A stretch of 64,000 bases of DNA from Pseudacidovorax sp. NFM-22 (GCF_021401245.1 NZ_JACBFY010000009.1:1-64000); one strand, 5' to 3'; positions 19,696 to 28,737 are shown, numbered from the stretch's first letter. The notes: generated by a model from the letters alone, not told the origin. Numbers and translations are program-made.

Positions 19696-19725
19696 ATTGT
19701 TCGCCAGATTGAACAATCAGTTCAA
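19696..19725. promoter_or_regulatory. Operator-like overlapping dyads between LysR gene and mmsA
   Basis: Three half-sites are evenly spaced: ATTGTTC (19696-19702), GAACAAT (19711-19717) and GTTCAA (19720-19725, with TTGAAC at 19709-19714). They form two overlapping inverted repeats that share the central GAAC. One is ATTGTTC-N8-GAACAAT and the other TTGAAC-N5-GTTCAA. This is the kind of layout expected for a LysR tetramer site, although the LysR T-N11-A core was not clearly matched. The element begins six bases upstream of the regulator start codon. Confidence 0.6.
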
Positions 19726-19800
19726 CCGTGGCGGCTAGGCGGCCGAGGGGGGCGGTCCTAGACTGCCCGCCATTCCAGCCCTCCACCGACGAGATTCCCG

Positions 19801-21318
19801 ATGAAGAACAGCATTGCCGCCATCGACCACTACATCCACGGCCACGTCGTGGCCAACACCTCCGGCCGTACGCAGGACGTGTTCAACCCCGCCACGGGCG
19901 CCCTGACCGGCCGCACCGGCCTGGCCGACGTGGACCAGGTGAGCGCCGCCGTGGCCGCCGCGCAGGCCGCCTTTCCCAAGTGGGCCGATACGCCGCCGAT
20001 CCGCCGCGCGCGGGTGATGTTCAAGTTCCTGGAGCTGCTGAACCAGCACCGCGACGAACTGGCCCACCTGATCACCGCCGAGCACGGCAAGGTGTTCACC
20101 GACGCGCAGGGCGAGGTCACGCGCGGCATCGACATCGTGGAATTCGCCTGCGGCATTCCGCAGCTGCTCAAGGGCGACTTCACCGAGCAGGTCTCCACCG
20201 GCATCGACAACTGGACCATCCGCCAGCCCCTGGGCGTGGTGGCGGGCATCACGCCCTTCAACTTCCCGGTGATGGTGCCGATGTGGATGTTCCCGGTGGC
20301 CATCGCCGCGGGCAACACCTTCGTGCTCAAGCCCAGCCCGACCGACCCGAGCCCCTCGCTGCGCATCGCCGAGCTGCTGAAGGAAGCAGGCCTGCCCGAC
20401 GGCGTGTTCAACGTGGTGCAGGGCGACAAGGTGGCCGTGGACGCGCTGCTGACGCACCCCGACGTCAAGGCCGTGAGCTTCGTGGGCTCCACGCCCATCG
20501 CCAACTACATCTACGAGACCGGCGCCCGCCACGGCAAGCGCGTGCAGGCCCTGGGCGGCGCCAAGAACCATATGGTGGTGATGCCCGACGCCGACATCGA
20601 CCAGGCCGTGGACGCGCTGATCGGCGCCGGCTACGGCTCGGCTGGCGAACGCTGCATGGCCATCAGCGTGGCGGTGCTGGTGGGCGACGTGGCCGACAAG
20701 CTGATCCCCAAGCTGGTCGAGCGCACGAAGACGCTCAAGGTGCTGGACGGTGAGAACCTCGACGCCGAAATGGGCCCCATCGTCACCAAGGCGGCGCACG
20801 AGCGCATCCGCGGCTACATCGACCTGGGCGAGCAGGAAGGTGCCAAGCTGCTGGTGGACGGCCGCGGCTTCGACGGCAAGCAGGCCGGAGAAGGCTGCGA
20901 AGGCGGCTTCTGGCTGGGCGGCACGCTGTTCGACCATGTCACGCCCGAGATGCGCATCTACAAGGAAGAGATCTTCGGCCCGGTGCTGGGCTGCGTGCGC
21001 GTGAAGGACCTGGCCGAGGCCGTCGACCTGATCAACGCCCACGAATTCGGCAACGGCGTGGCCTGCTTCACCCGCGACGGCAACGTGGCGCGCGAATTCG
21101 GCCGCCGCATCCAGGTGGGCATGGTCGGCATCAACGTGCCGATCCCGGTGCCCATGGCCTGGCAGGGCTTCGGCGGCTGGAAGCGCTCGCTCTTCGGCGA
21201 CATGCATGCCTATGGCGAGGAAGGCGTGCGCTTCTACACCAAGCAGAAGTCGATCATGCAGCGCTGGCCCGAGAGCATCGGCAAGGGCGCCGAGTTCGTG
21301 ATGCCCACGGCCAAGTAA
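19801..21318 (+). CDS. mmsA: CoA-acylating methylmalonate-semialdehyde dehydrogenase
   Basis: MmsA oxidises methylmalonate semialdehyde (or malonate semialdehyde) with NAD and CoA to propionyl-CoA or acetyl-CoA, in valine, thymine and inositol breakdown. The 505-residue frame has the family length. The active cysteine is Cys285 in GSAGERCMA, and [15 protein letters not shown] with [10 protein letters not shown] form the cofactor region. The text [17 protein letters not shown] and [16 protein letters not shown] are typical of MmsA rather than of general aldehyde dehydrogenases. The start ATG at 19801 lies 111 bases from the divergent LysR start codon. No valine-degradation partners such as mmsB are adjacent. 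Confidence 0.93.
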   Translation: MKNSIAAIDHYIHGHVVANTSGRTQDVFNPATGALTGRTGLADVDQVSAAVAAAQAAFPKWADTPPIRRARVMFKFLELLNQHRDELAHLITAEHGKVFTDAQGEVTRGIDIVEFACGIPQLLKGDFTEQVSTGIDNWTIRQPLGVVAGITPFNFPVMVPMWMFPVAIAAGNTFVLKPSPTDPSPSLRIAELLKEAGLPDGVFNVVQGDKVAVDALLTHPDVKAVSFVGSTPIANYIYETGARHGKRVQALGGAKNHMVVMPDADIDQAVDALIGAGYGSAGERCMAISVAVLVGDVADKLIPKLVERTKTLKVLDGENLDAEMGPIVTKAAHERIRGYIDLGEQEGAKLLVDGRGFDGKQAGEGCEGGFWLGGTLFDHVTPEMRIYKEEIFGPVLGCVRVKDLAEAVDLINAHEFGNGVACFTRDGNVAREFGRRIQVGMVGINVPIPVPMAWQGFGGWKRSLFGDMHAYGEEGVRFYTKQKSIMQRWPESIGKGAEFVMPTAK

Positions 21319-21377
21319 GGCCCGCGGGAGGCGGTGCTACCATGGTGTTACCCGATTGAGATCGATTGGAGAACGCG

Positions 21378-21710
21378 ATGGGCACCACCTCCTTGAAGCT
21401 GCCTGAGGACCTCAAGCAGACGATCCAGCACTTCGCCGAGCAGGACCAGGTTTCGGCGCACGCCTTCATGCTGCGGACCTTGCAGGATGAAGTGCGCCGG
21501 CGCCAGCAGCGCGCGGAGTTCCTGGCCGATGCCATGGCGGCCGCGGCGGAGATCGATGCCGGCGGGCCGGTGTATGACGCCGAGGATGTCCGCGCTTGGC
21601 TCAAGGCGCGCATCCGCGCCCGCTCGACGGGCGAGGCAGTGCCTGAGCCGGTTCCCGTGCGCGGCCGCGGCGCAAAGCCTGCGGTGTCGAAGGCCAAGTC
21701 GGCCGCATGA
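21378..21710 (+). CDS. Ribbon-helix-helix antitoxin-like protein
   Basis: This 110-residue protein is the likely antitoxin of a type II pair. The ATG at 21378 follows GGAG at six bases; a TTG at 21366 is less likely. The N-terminus TSLKLPEDLKQTIQHFAEQD has the beta-strand/helix layout of a ribbon-helix-helix DNA-binding domain. The following RTLQDEVRRRQQRAEFLADA and YDAEDVRAWLKARI are the toxin-contacting region seen in ParD-like proteins. The tail is Ala/Pro/Lys-rich. Its stop codon overlaps the toxin start (ATGA). An ACCATGGT palindrome at 21339-21346 upstream could be the autoregulatory operator. Codon use looks less GC-biased than that of neighbouring genes. Confidence 0.8.
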   Translation: MGTTSLKLPEDLKQTIQHFAEQDQVSAHAFMLRTLQDEVRRRQQRAEFLADAMAAAAEIDAGGPVYDAEDVRAWLKARIRARSTGEAVPEPVPVRGRGAKPAVSKAKSAA

Positions 21711-22009
21711 CCCGCCTGACGTTCTCGCCGCGCGCCAGACGCGACCTGGATCGCCTCACCGAATTTCTGTCCCCCACCGACATCGAAGCCGCCGACGACA
21801 CAGTGGATGTGATCGTCGACGCGCTGCTTGTGCTTGAGCACCAGCCACGAATCGGCCGCCCGGCACCGCACCGCTGTCGCGAATTGGTGATTCATCGTGG
21901 ACGCTCGGGCTATGTGGCGCTTTACCGTATCAGCGCCGACGAGGCCTGGGCCGAGGTGCTGGCCATCCGCCATCAACGCGAATCCGGCTACCACCCGGGC
22001 GATCTGTAG
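21707..22009 (+). CDS. RelE/ParE-family toxin
   Basis: This 100-residue protein is the predicted toxin of the pair. ParE-type members poison DNA gyrase and RelE-type members cut mRNA on the ribosome. The N-terminus MTRLTFSPRARRDLDRLTEF, the central LVLEHQPRIGRPAPH and the C-terminal YVALYRISADEAWAEVLAIRHQRE match the family fold and spacing. The YRI/IRH strand is a typical C-terminal feature. ATG at 21707 overlaps the antitoxin stop by four bases. The order antitoxin then toxin is usual. The pair sits between two metabolic genes and has somewhat lower GC, consistent with horizontal acquisition. Confidence 0.85.
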   Translation: MTRLTFSPRARRDLDRLTEFLSPTDIEAADDTVDVIVDALLVLEHQPRIGRPAPHRCRELVIHRGRSGYVALYRISADEAWAEVLAIRHQRESGYHPGDL

Positions 22010-22071
22010 CGCCCCACTCACCCCCTTTTTGCCACCCGCACAAGGCCCGCCAGAGGCCAAGGAGACAACCC

Positions 22072-23751
22072 GTGAGCGACACCACCTTCGACTACATCGT
22101 CATCGGCGCCGGCACCGCCGGCGCATTGATGGCCAACCGCCTGAGCGCCGACCGCGGCAAGCGCGTGCTGCTGCTGGAGGCCGGCCGCAAGGACGACTAC
22201 CACTGGATCCACATCCCGGTGGGCTACCTCTACTGCATCGGCAACCCCCGCACCGACTGGCTCTACCAGACCGAGCCCGATGCGGGCCTGAACGGCCGCG
22301 TGCTGCGCTATCCGCGCGGCAAGACGCTGGGCGGCTGCTCCAGCATCAACGGCATGATCTACATGCGCGGCCAGGCGCGCGACTACGACGGCTGGGCGCA
22401 GCTCACCGGCGACGACGCCTGGCGCTGGGACAGCGTCCTGCCCGCCTTCAAGCGCCACGAGGACCACTACCTCGGCGACGCCGGCCAGCCCGGCGCGGAT
22501 GACCCCGAATTCGCCCGCTTCCACGGCCACGGCGGCGAATGGCGGGTGGAGAAGCAGCGCCTGCGCTGGGACATCCTCGACGCCTTCGCGCAAGCCGCGC
22601 AGGAGGCTGGCATCCCGCACTCCACCGACTTCAACCGCGGCAGCAACGAAGGCGTGGGCTACTTCCAGGTCAACCAGAAGGCCGGCTGGCGCTGGAACAC
22701 GGCCAAGGCCTTCCTGCGGCCCACCTGCTTCGGGCGGCCCAACTTCGAGCTGTGGACCGGCGCCCAGGTGGCCCGCCTGCTGATCGAGCCCACGCCCGAA
22801 GGCGGCCGGCGCTGCACGGGCGCGCGGGTGTGGAATGGCCGCGAGATGGTGGAGGTGCACGCCACGCGCGAGGTGATCCTGTGCGCCGGCGCCATCGGCT
22901 CGCCGCAGATCCTGCAGCTGTCGGGCATCGGCCCGGCCGAGCTGCTGCGCGCGCAGGGCATCGAGGTGCAGGCCGACCTGCCCGGCGTCGGCGCCAACCT
23001 GCAGGACCACCTGCAGATCCGCGCCGTGTTCAAGATCAACGGCGCGCCGACGCTGAACGTGCTCGCTTCCAGCCTGGTCGGCAAGGCGCGCATCGGCCTC
23101 GAATATGTGCTGCGTCGAAGCGGCCCCATGAGCATGGCGCCCTCGCAGCTGGGCGCCTTCACCCGCAGCACGCCCGACCGGCCCTGGCCCAACATCCAGT
23201 ACCACGTGCAGCCGCTGTCGCTGGACGCCTTCGGCGATCCGCTGCACAGCTTTCCGGCCTTCACGGCCAGCGTGTGCAACCTCAACCCGACCAGCCGCGG
23301 CACGGTGCGGCTGAAGACGCCGCGCTTCGAGGATGCGCCGGCCATCGCGCCCAATTACCTCTCCACCGACGAGGACCGCCAGGTGGCGGCCGACTCGCTG
23401 CGCGTGACGCGCCGCATCGCGGCACAGCCGGCGCTGGCCCGCTACCAGCCGCAGGAATGGAAGCCGGGCCCGCAGTACGAGAGCGACGAGGACCTGGCCC
23501 GTCTGGCGGGCGACATCGCGACGACCATCTTCCACCCGGTGGGCACGGCGCGCATGGGTACGGACGGGGATGCACACGCGGTGCTGGATTCGCGGCTGCG
23601 CGTGCGGGATGGCCGGGGCGGCCTCATTGCGGGCCTGCGCGTGGTCGACGCGAGCGCGATGCCCACCATCACCAGTGGCAACACCAACAGCCCGACGCTG
23701 ATGATTGCCGAGAAGGCCGCGGGCTGGGTGCGGGAAGCGGCGAAGGGCTGA
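22072..23751 (+). CDS. GMC-family oxidoreductase (alcohol/choline dehydrogenase-like)
   Basis: This is a 559-residue FAD flavoenzyme of the glucose-methanol-choline family that oxidises an alcohol to an aldehyde. The GTG start at 22072 is preceded by AAGGAG at about seven bases. The FAD-binding motif is VIGAGTAGALMANRL near the N-terminus. GMC signature 1 reads GKTLGGCSSINGMIYMRG, signature 2 is in GAIGSPQILQLSGIGP, and TIFHPVGTARMG near residue 490 carries an active-site region His. There is no signal peptide, so it acts in the cytoplasm, probably with a membrane quinone or another acceptor. The substrate is unknown. It ends 14 bases before the stop of the convergent FAD protein gene. Confidence 0.88.
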   Translation: MSDTTFDYIVIGAGTAGALMANRLSADRGKRVLLLEAGRKDDYHWIHIPVGYLYCIGNPRTDWLYQTEPDAGLNGRVLRYPRGKTLGGCSSINGMIYMRGQARDYDGWAQLTGDDAWRWDSVLPAFKRHEDHYLGDAGQPGADDPEFARFHGHGGEWRVEKQRLRWDILDAFAQAAQEAGIPHSTDFNRGSNEGVGYFQVNQKAGWRWNTAKAFLRPTCFGRPNFELWTGAQVARLLIEPTPEGGRRCTGARVWNGREMVEVHATREVILCAGAIGSPQILQLSGIGPAELLRAQGIEVQADLPGVGANLQDHLQIRAVFKINGAPTLNVLASSLVGKARIGLEYVLRRSGPMSMAPSQLGAFTRSTPDRPWPNIQYHVQPLSLDAFGDPLHSFPAFTASVCNLNPTSRGTVRLKTPRFEDAPAIAPNYLSTDEDRQVAADSLRVTRRIAAQPALARYQPQEWKPGPQYESDEDLARLAGDIATTIFHPVGTARMGTDGDAHAVLDSRLRVRDGRGGLIAGLRVVDASAMPTITSGNTNSPTLMIAEKAAGWVREAAKG

Positions 23752-23765
23752 AGGCGGCACCCGAC

Positions 23766-25415
23766 TCAGGCAGCCCGCGCGGCCGCCTCGCCCGCCAGAT
23801 GCCCGCGGGTGAAGGCCTCCTCGAAGATCGAGTAGCCGGACCAATCCGCATGCGCGAAGTGCAGCCGGCCGGCTTGCACTTCGCCGCCGGGCGCAGTCCG
23901 CGCCAGGCGCGCCCGCAGGCCCGGCGCGGGCACCGCCATGGCATGCCCGTAGCGCGTGATGGCCAACCGCGTCGCACGCTCGGCCAGGTCGGGATGCGGC
24001 ACCGACAGCTCAGCGAGCATTTCGTCGCGCCAGGCCGCCCAGGGGCGCTCGGCCAGCAGGCGGCGGCCATCGCCGCCGTCGAACTCGCTGGGGCCCAGCG
24101 GGCGGTACCAGCTCAGCACCGTGGGCGCGGGCGTCGGGTCCAGCCGCTGGTGACCCGCGTCCACATAGCCCAGCCCGCGCGTGCCATAGACGACGTTGTC
24201 CCAGCTGGGCGCCGCGCCCGGCCGGTCGCGCAGCGGCGAGGACAGGTGCACGTTGGCCACCAGCCAGGGCGAATACCTCAGGCCGGCCGCGAGCTCCGGC
24301 AGGAAGGCCGGCGGTGACGCCACCACGCGCGCCGCGACGAAGACCGGCAGCGCAACGACGCACTGCGCGGCCTGCCAGCGCACGCGCTGCTGCGCCGCCG
24401 CGTCCCAGGCATCGACCGCCACGCCGCTGCGCGTCTGCTCGATGCGCAGCACCACCTGGCCGGTCTGCAGGCGCCCTGCCAGCGGCGCGGCCAGGCGGCC
24501 GGTGAGCCAGGCATTGCCCTCGGGCCAGGTCAGCACGGCCTCGCGCTCGGCATCGAGGCCATCGCCCGGCGCATGGAAACCGTGTCGGCTGGCGAAGTAG
24601 TGCAGCCCCGCCCAGGCCGAAACCTGCGCCAGGCCGGCGCCGTAGTCGTCGCGGCAGCAGTAGCCGAGGTACCAGCGCAGTTGCGGGTCATCCAAGCCCT
24701 CGGCTTCGAGCCAGGCGGCGAAGCTCAACCGGTCCAGATCGGCCAGCAGCGCCGATGGCGCGGCCCGCAGCGTGGGGATGGCGAAATGCGCCGCGCGTCG
24801 CAGCGCCTCGACCTTCTGCGCGAAGCGGCGGTACTGCGCCAGCGTGCCCGCGCCCACCCCGTTCAACGGCAGCAGGCCGTCCTGCCACTCGCCGCGGAAG
24901 AAGAGCCGCTCCTGCGGGCTGTGGCACAGGTGCCGCTCTTCGTAGACCCAGCGGCCGACCTCGCGGCGGCGCAGACCCAGTTCTTCCAGCAGGTCCTGCA
25001 CCTCGCGCGCATCGTCGCCGGGCACCGGCAGGTAGTGCGCGCCAAGCGGGCAGGCCAGGCCGCCGACCTGGCCGCCGCGGGCATTGCCGCCGGCTTCGTC
25101 CTCCAGCTCGAGCAGGGCAAAGTCATCGATGCCGGCCTGCCGAAGCGCACGCGCGGCAGCCAGCCCGGCGACGCCGCCGCCCGCGATCAGCACGCGGGTG
25201 CGCCGCTCCTTTGCCACGGGCTGCGACGCCCAACGGCCATCACGCAGCGCATGGCCTCGCGCCATGTCGATGCCGGCGAAGCCGCCTTCCAGCGCAGGCG
25301 ACACGCGGCCGCAGCCGGCCAGCCACGCCGGCAGCCCGACCGTCGTCGCACCCGCCGCGACGACACCGACGAAGCGCCGGCGCCCGCCGTTCAATGGCCC
25401 GAGACCTTGCCCCAT
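23766..25415 (-). CDS. FAD-dependent amine-oxidase-like protein, Tat-exported lipoprotein candidate
   Basis: This 549-residue flavoprotein resembles the amine oxidase/NAD(P)-binding family. The ATG at 25415 overlaps the spermidine synthase gene by 25 bases; a TTG at 25394 is the alternative. The N-terminus has a twin-arginine region GRRRFVGVVAAG, a hydrophobic stretch and a lipobox-like LAGC, so the protein is probably folded with FAD and exported. A Rossmann motif GGGVAGLAAARAL follows at about residue 79, with ELEDEAGG binding the ribose. Its substrate is unknown. The tight link to a spermidine synthase homologue makes a polyamine or related amine a reasonable guess. It is the last gene of the operon 23766-29799. 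Confidence 0.8.
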   Translation of the reverse strand: MGQGLGPLNGGRRRFVGVVAAGATTVGLPAWLAGCGRVSPALEGGFAGIDMARGHALRDGRWASQPVAKERRTRVLIAGGGVAGLAAARALRQAGIDDFALLELEDEAGGNARGGQVGGLACPLGAHYLPVPGDDAREVQDLLEELGLRRREVGRWVYEERHLCHSPQERLFFRGEWQDGLLPLNGVGAGTLAQYRRFAQKVEALRRAAHFAIPTLRAAPSALLADLDRLSFAAWLEAEGLDDPQLRWYLGYCCRDDYGAGLAQVSAWAGLHYFASRHGFHAPGDGLDAEREAVLTWPEGNAWLTGRLAAPLAGRLQTGQVVLRIEQTRSGVAVDAWDAAAQQRVRWQAAQCVVALPVFVAARVVASPPAFLPELAAGLRYSPWLVANVHLSSPLRDRPGAAPSWDNVVYGTRGLGYVDAGHQRLDPTPAPTVLSWYRPLGPSEFDGGDGRRLLAERPWAAWRDEMLAELSVPHPDLAERATRLAITRYGHAMAVPAPGLRARLARTAPGGEVQAGRLHFAHADWSGYSIFEEAFTRGHLAGEAAARAA

Positions 25416-26938
25416 TCCTGCTCGTAGGTATGCACCAGCACCTGGTTCGACAGCCGGTTGACCTCGGCCGGCACACGCGCCATGTCGCGCGGAAAGTCGA
25501 ACAGCAGCGGCAGCGTCGCAGGCGACAGGAAGCGCAGGCCCTCGGGCAGCGCCGTCGGCATGCGCCAGGGGCGCCGGCTGGCAATCACATAGCCCCATTC
25601 GCCGAAGCTGGGCACGTGCGCGTGGTACGGCGTGGCCGTGAGGCCGGCGGCCTCGATGGTCTGCACCACCGTCCAGAAGCTGCGCCGCGCCACCAGCGGC
25701 GAGGTGGTCTGCACCACCGCATAGCCGCTGGCCGACAGGCGCTGGCCCAGCAATGCATAGAAGCTCTGCGTGTAGAGCTTGCCGATGGCGAAGTTGGTGG
25801 GGTCGGGGAAGTCCACCACGATCACGTCGTAGAAGCCGTCGTCGCCCGCTGCAGGCGCTTGCTGCAGCCACTGGAAGGCGTCGGTGTTGACGATGCGCAG
25901 CTTGGGTGAACGCAGCGAATGGCCATTGAGTGCCGCCAACTGCGCATGGCCGCGGAACAGCGCCGTCATGTTCGGGTCCAGTTCGACCAGCGTGACCTGC
26001 TCGACCGAGGGGTACTTGAGGATCTCGCGCACCGCCATGCCGTCGCCACCGCCCAGCACGGCCACCCGGCGCGGCACGCCCTGGGCGGCCATGGCCGGAT
26101 GCACCAGTGCCTCGTGGTAGCGGTATTCGTCACGCTCGGCGAACTGCAGGTTGCCGTTGAGGAAGAGCCGGTGGCCCGCATTGCCCCGCGTGACCACGAT
26201 GCGCTGGTAGGGCGAGCTGGCGGCGAAGACGATGCGCTCCTGGTAGAGCTTGTCTTCCGCCAGGCTGCTGATGCGCTCGGCCCCCACGAAGGCGCCCGCC
26301 AGTGCGGCCAATGTCAGCACGCAGGCCATCGCATGCGCGCCGAAGCGCCGCAGCTCGTGCCGGAACAGCCACAGCGCCCACAGCCCCACGGCCGCGTTCA
26401 TCAGCCCGAACAGCAGCCCTGTGCGCACCATGCCCAGCTGCGGCACCAGCACCAGCGGAAAGGCCACCGACACGGCCAGCGCGCCGAGGTAGTCGAAGGT
26501 GAGCACCTGCGAGACCAGGTCCTTCAGCTGGATGTCGCGCCGCAGGATGCGCATGACCAGCGGGATCTCCAGCCCCACCAGCGTGCCCACCACCAGCACG
26601 CCGCCGTACAGCAGCAGGCGGAAGGCGCCGGGCACATAGGCATTGGCCAGGAAGAGCATCGCCGGCAGGCAGCCGCCGACCAGCGCCACCAGCAGCTCGA
26701 TGCGCAGGAAGTGGGCGGGCAGCTGCCGCTCGAAGTAGCGTGACAGCCAGGAGCCCACGCCCATGGCGAACAGATAGGCGCCGATCACGGTGGAGAACTG
26801 CAGCACCGAGTCGCCCAGCACATAGGAGCTGAGCGCCGCCGCGCTGAGTTCGTACACCAGCCCGCAGGCCGCAACCACGAAGACGCTGGCCAGCAGCGAC
26901 ACCGCCACGGGCGACGGCGCGCGCACGTCGGCAGTCAT
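25391..26938 (-). CDS. Membrane-integrated spermidine synthase homologue
   Basis: This 515-residue protein joins an N-terminal membrane domain (about residues 10-230, seven or more helices) to a C-terminal aminopropyltransferase domain. The catalytic domain retains ERDEYRYHEALVHPAM, the decarboxylated-AdoMet-binding GGGDG (about residue 294), and VDFPDP with the catalytic Asp in place of the usual DSSDP. It probably transfers an aminopropyl or related group to an amine acceptor at the membrane. The real substrate is unknown. It lies 43 bases downstream of the DUF350 gene and overlaps the FAD protein gene. No AdoMet decarboxylase gene is in the window, so the donor must come from elsewhere. 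Confidence 0.88.
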   Translation of the reverse strand: MTADVRAPSPVAVSLLASVFVVAACGLVYELSAAALSSYVLGDSVLQFSTVIGAYLFAMGVGSWLSRYFERQLPAHFLRIELLVALVGGCLPAMLFLANAYVPGAFRLLLYGGVLVVGTLVGLEIPLVMRILRRDIQLKDLVSQVLTFDYLGALAVSVAFPLVLVPQLGMVRTGLLFGLMNAAVGLWALWLFRHELRRFGAHAMACVLTLAALAGAFVGAERISSLAEDKLYQERIVFAASSPYQRIVVTRGNAGHRLFLNGNLQFAERDEYRYHEALVHPAMAAQGVPRRVAVLGGGDGMAVREILKYPSVEQVTLVELDPNMTALFRGHAQLAALNGHSLRSPKLRIVNTDAFQWLQQAPAAGDDGFYDVIVVDFPDPTNFAIGKLYTQSFYALLGQRLSASGYAVVQTTSPLVARRSFWTVVQTIEAAGLTATPYHAHVPSFGEWGYVIASRRPWRMPTALPEGLRFLSPATLPLLFDFPRDMARVPAEVNRLSNQVLVHTYEQEWGKVSGH

Positions 26939-26981
26939 GCGTGGCCTCCGCCACGCCAGCGTGATCGCTGCGCGATGGAAC

Positions 26982-27203
26982 TCAATGAATCGCTGCCGCC
27001 ACGATGATCGAGATACCCAGGCACATCGCCGCGACCACCAGCGCCAGCGCCCGGTTCTGCTTCTCGACGATCTCCGCCCACAGGTCGTAGGGCGTGATCT
27101 TGTCGATGATGATGAAGGCCACCCAGAACACGATGATGCCGATCAGCGCATACAGCAGGGTGCCCGCGATGGACACGGGATGGAGCCATTCGAATTTCGC
27201 CAT
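26982..27203 (-). CDS. DUF350 membrane protein
   Basis: This 73-residue inner-membrane protein has two predicted helices, LLYALIGIIVFWVAFIIID and LALVVAAMCLGISIIVAAAI. They are joined by a charged loop with the family text KITPYDLWAEIVEKQNRA. It contains one DUF350 unit (the YjfL family), whose function is not known. In E. coli yjfL lies in an operon with a PspA homologue and an ATP-grasp glutathionylspermidine-synthase-like gene. That is an interesting parallel, as the next gene here encodes a spermidine synthase homologue. The start at 27203 is ATG. Spacing to its neighbours is about 40 bases on each side. Confidence 0.87.
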   Translation of the reverse strand: MAKFEWLHPVSIAGTLLYALIGIIVFWVAFIIIDKITPYDLWAEIVEKQNRALALVVAAMCLGISIIVAAAIH

Positions 27204-27243
27204 GTGTCTCTCCGCGAAGGGATGAAGAAGGGAAAGGCGCCAC

Positions 27244-28737
27244 CTACTTGTGGCCGCCGCCGCTGGAATAGCCGCCGTAGGAGCCGCCCGTGCTGCGCCA
27301 GCTGCTGCCCGACGAGCCCGAGCCGCCGCTGCAGGTCGACAGGATCAAGAGCAGGATGATCACCACCACCACGATCAGGATGATGGTGCCGCAGCCGAGG
27401 CCCGAGGCCGCGCTCAGCGGGGCCGCATCGGCCCGCTTGAACTGGTCCTTGCGGGCATCGAGCTTGAAGGCCTGGGCCACGGCAGCGCCGTCCAGCCGGT
27501 TGCCGAGCGACCAGGTCAGCTCCTTGTCGGCCCGCTCCAGCGACAGCACCGTGCCCTTGGGGCCGGCATAGTCGCGGTTGCTGGTGCGCTGGCCGCGCTC
27601 GACGCGCCAGTAGAACTCGCCGGCCACGTAGGTGGTCTCGGCGTCGTAGCTGTACTGCTGGCGGTAGGAGGTGCCCAGGTAGCGCGCGCTGGCGCCGCCG
27701 CCCGACACCACCGGCGCGCCGGTGGTCGGCCGCACCAGGCTCCAGCCGTCCTCGGCGTCCACCAGAAAGCAGAAGCCCTTCTGCCGGTTGTAGAGCAGGT
27801 ATTCGCTCCAGCCGAACTGCTCGTCCTCGCCCGGCGAACGGCCCATGCGGTGCTGGAAGCCCACCACCTGCCAGTCGCTGCCCTCCAGCCGGCCCGTGCT
27901 GCCCAGCGCGATCAGCGGTTTCACCGGCTCGTCCTGCAGCGCGTACTTCAGCTCGGCGCCGACGCCGGCGCTCAGGTCGATCAGGCTCTTGCAGCTGCCG
28001 CAGGTGATGCTCTTGCTGCCTTCCAGCTGCACCGTCACCGGCGCGCCGCAGTTCGGGCAGTTGAAGGCGCGGCCTTGCTCTTCCTTGCCGGATTCGCTGC
28101 GCAGGCCGGTGAGCTGCAGGTCGGCCAGTGCCACCTGCCGGCCCAGCCAGGCCGTGGGCGGCTGGCTGCCGTACTCCAGGCTGAGCACAAGGCCCTTGTC
28201 GTTGCGCAACTCGACCACGCGGAAGGGCTGGCCCAACTCGGGCAACCGCGGCAGTTCGCCCTGGGCCGAGAGCAGCGCCGCCTCTTCGTTGGAGGCCACG
28301 GTGTACGACTGGCCGTTGATGGCCGTCGTCATGCCCACGCGCAGGGCGTCGGCGGGCGGCGCCTCCTGCGTCAACGCATAGGGCAAAGAGAAGACGTAGC
28401 TGCCGTTGTCCTCGCTCAGCGTGCCCTGGCGCTCGCCGTCGAGCTCGGCGATCCATTCGGTCCAGCGGCCGCCGGCATAGGCGTACTGCAGCCGGCCGAC
28501 CAGGGTGAAGGGCTGGTCCTGCAGGCGGCCGGCGGCAAAGAGCTGCAGCGGACTGAAGTCCTCGAACAGCTCGGCCATCTTGCCCACGCGCGCCAGCTGC
28601 TCGCCCCGGCGGACGACTGTGCTCTGGCAGTAGGGGCAGACGGCATAGACCGACTGCGCCGACCGGAACTCGACCGGCGCGCCACAGCCCGGACAGGGTG
28701 CGCGGTAGTGGCGCTGGGTGCCGCCGGCCTCAGCCAT
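27244..28737 (-). CDS. DUF4178 protein with two zinc ribbons and a C-terminal anchor
   Basis: This 497-residue protein has a repeated layout. Two four-cysteine zinc ribbons are visible: C15, C18, C34 and C37, and a second set at about 224-245 (CPNCG...CGSCKS). Each is followed by a DUF4178-like beta domain, with matching text FTLVGRLQYAYAGGRWTEW and WQVVGFQHRMGRSPGEDEQF. The C-terminus has one strong membrane helix (GTIILIVVVVIILLLILSTC) and then a Gly/Ser-rich tail of about 25 residues. Most of the protein should therefore face the cytoplasm. Its function is unknown. It lies 21 bases downstream of the SPFH gene and 40 bases upstream of the DUF350 gene. Confidence 0.83.
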   Translation of the reverse strand: MAEAGGTQRHYRAPCPGCGAPVEFRSAQSVYAVCPYCQSTVVRRGEQLARVGKMAELFEDFSPLQLFAAGRLQDQPFTLVGRLQYAYAGGRWTEWIAELDGERQGTLSEDNGSYVFSLPYALTQEAPPADALRVGMTTAINGQSYTVASNEEAALLSAQGELPRLPELGQPFRVVELRNDKGLVLSLEYGSQPPTAWLGRQVALADLQLTGLRSESGKEEQGRAFNCPNCGAPVTVQLEGSKSITCGSCKSLIDLSAGVGAELKYALQDEPVKPLIALGSTGRLEGSDWQVVGFQHRMGRSPGEDEQFGWSEYLLYNRQKGFCFLVDAEDGWSLVRPTTGAPVVSGGGASARYLGTSYRQQYSYDAETTYVAGEFYWRVERGQRTSNRDYAGPKGTVLSLERADKELTWSLGNRLDGAAVAQAFKLDARKDQFKRADAAPLSAASGLGCGTIILIVVVVIILLLILSTCSGGSGSSGSSWRSTGGSYGGYSSGGGHK

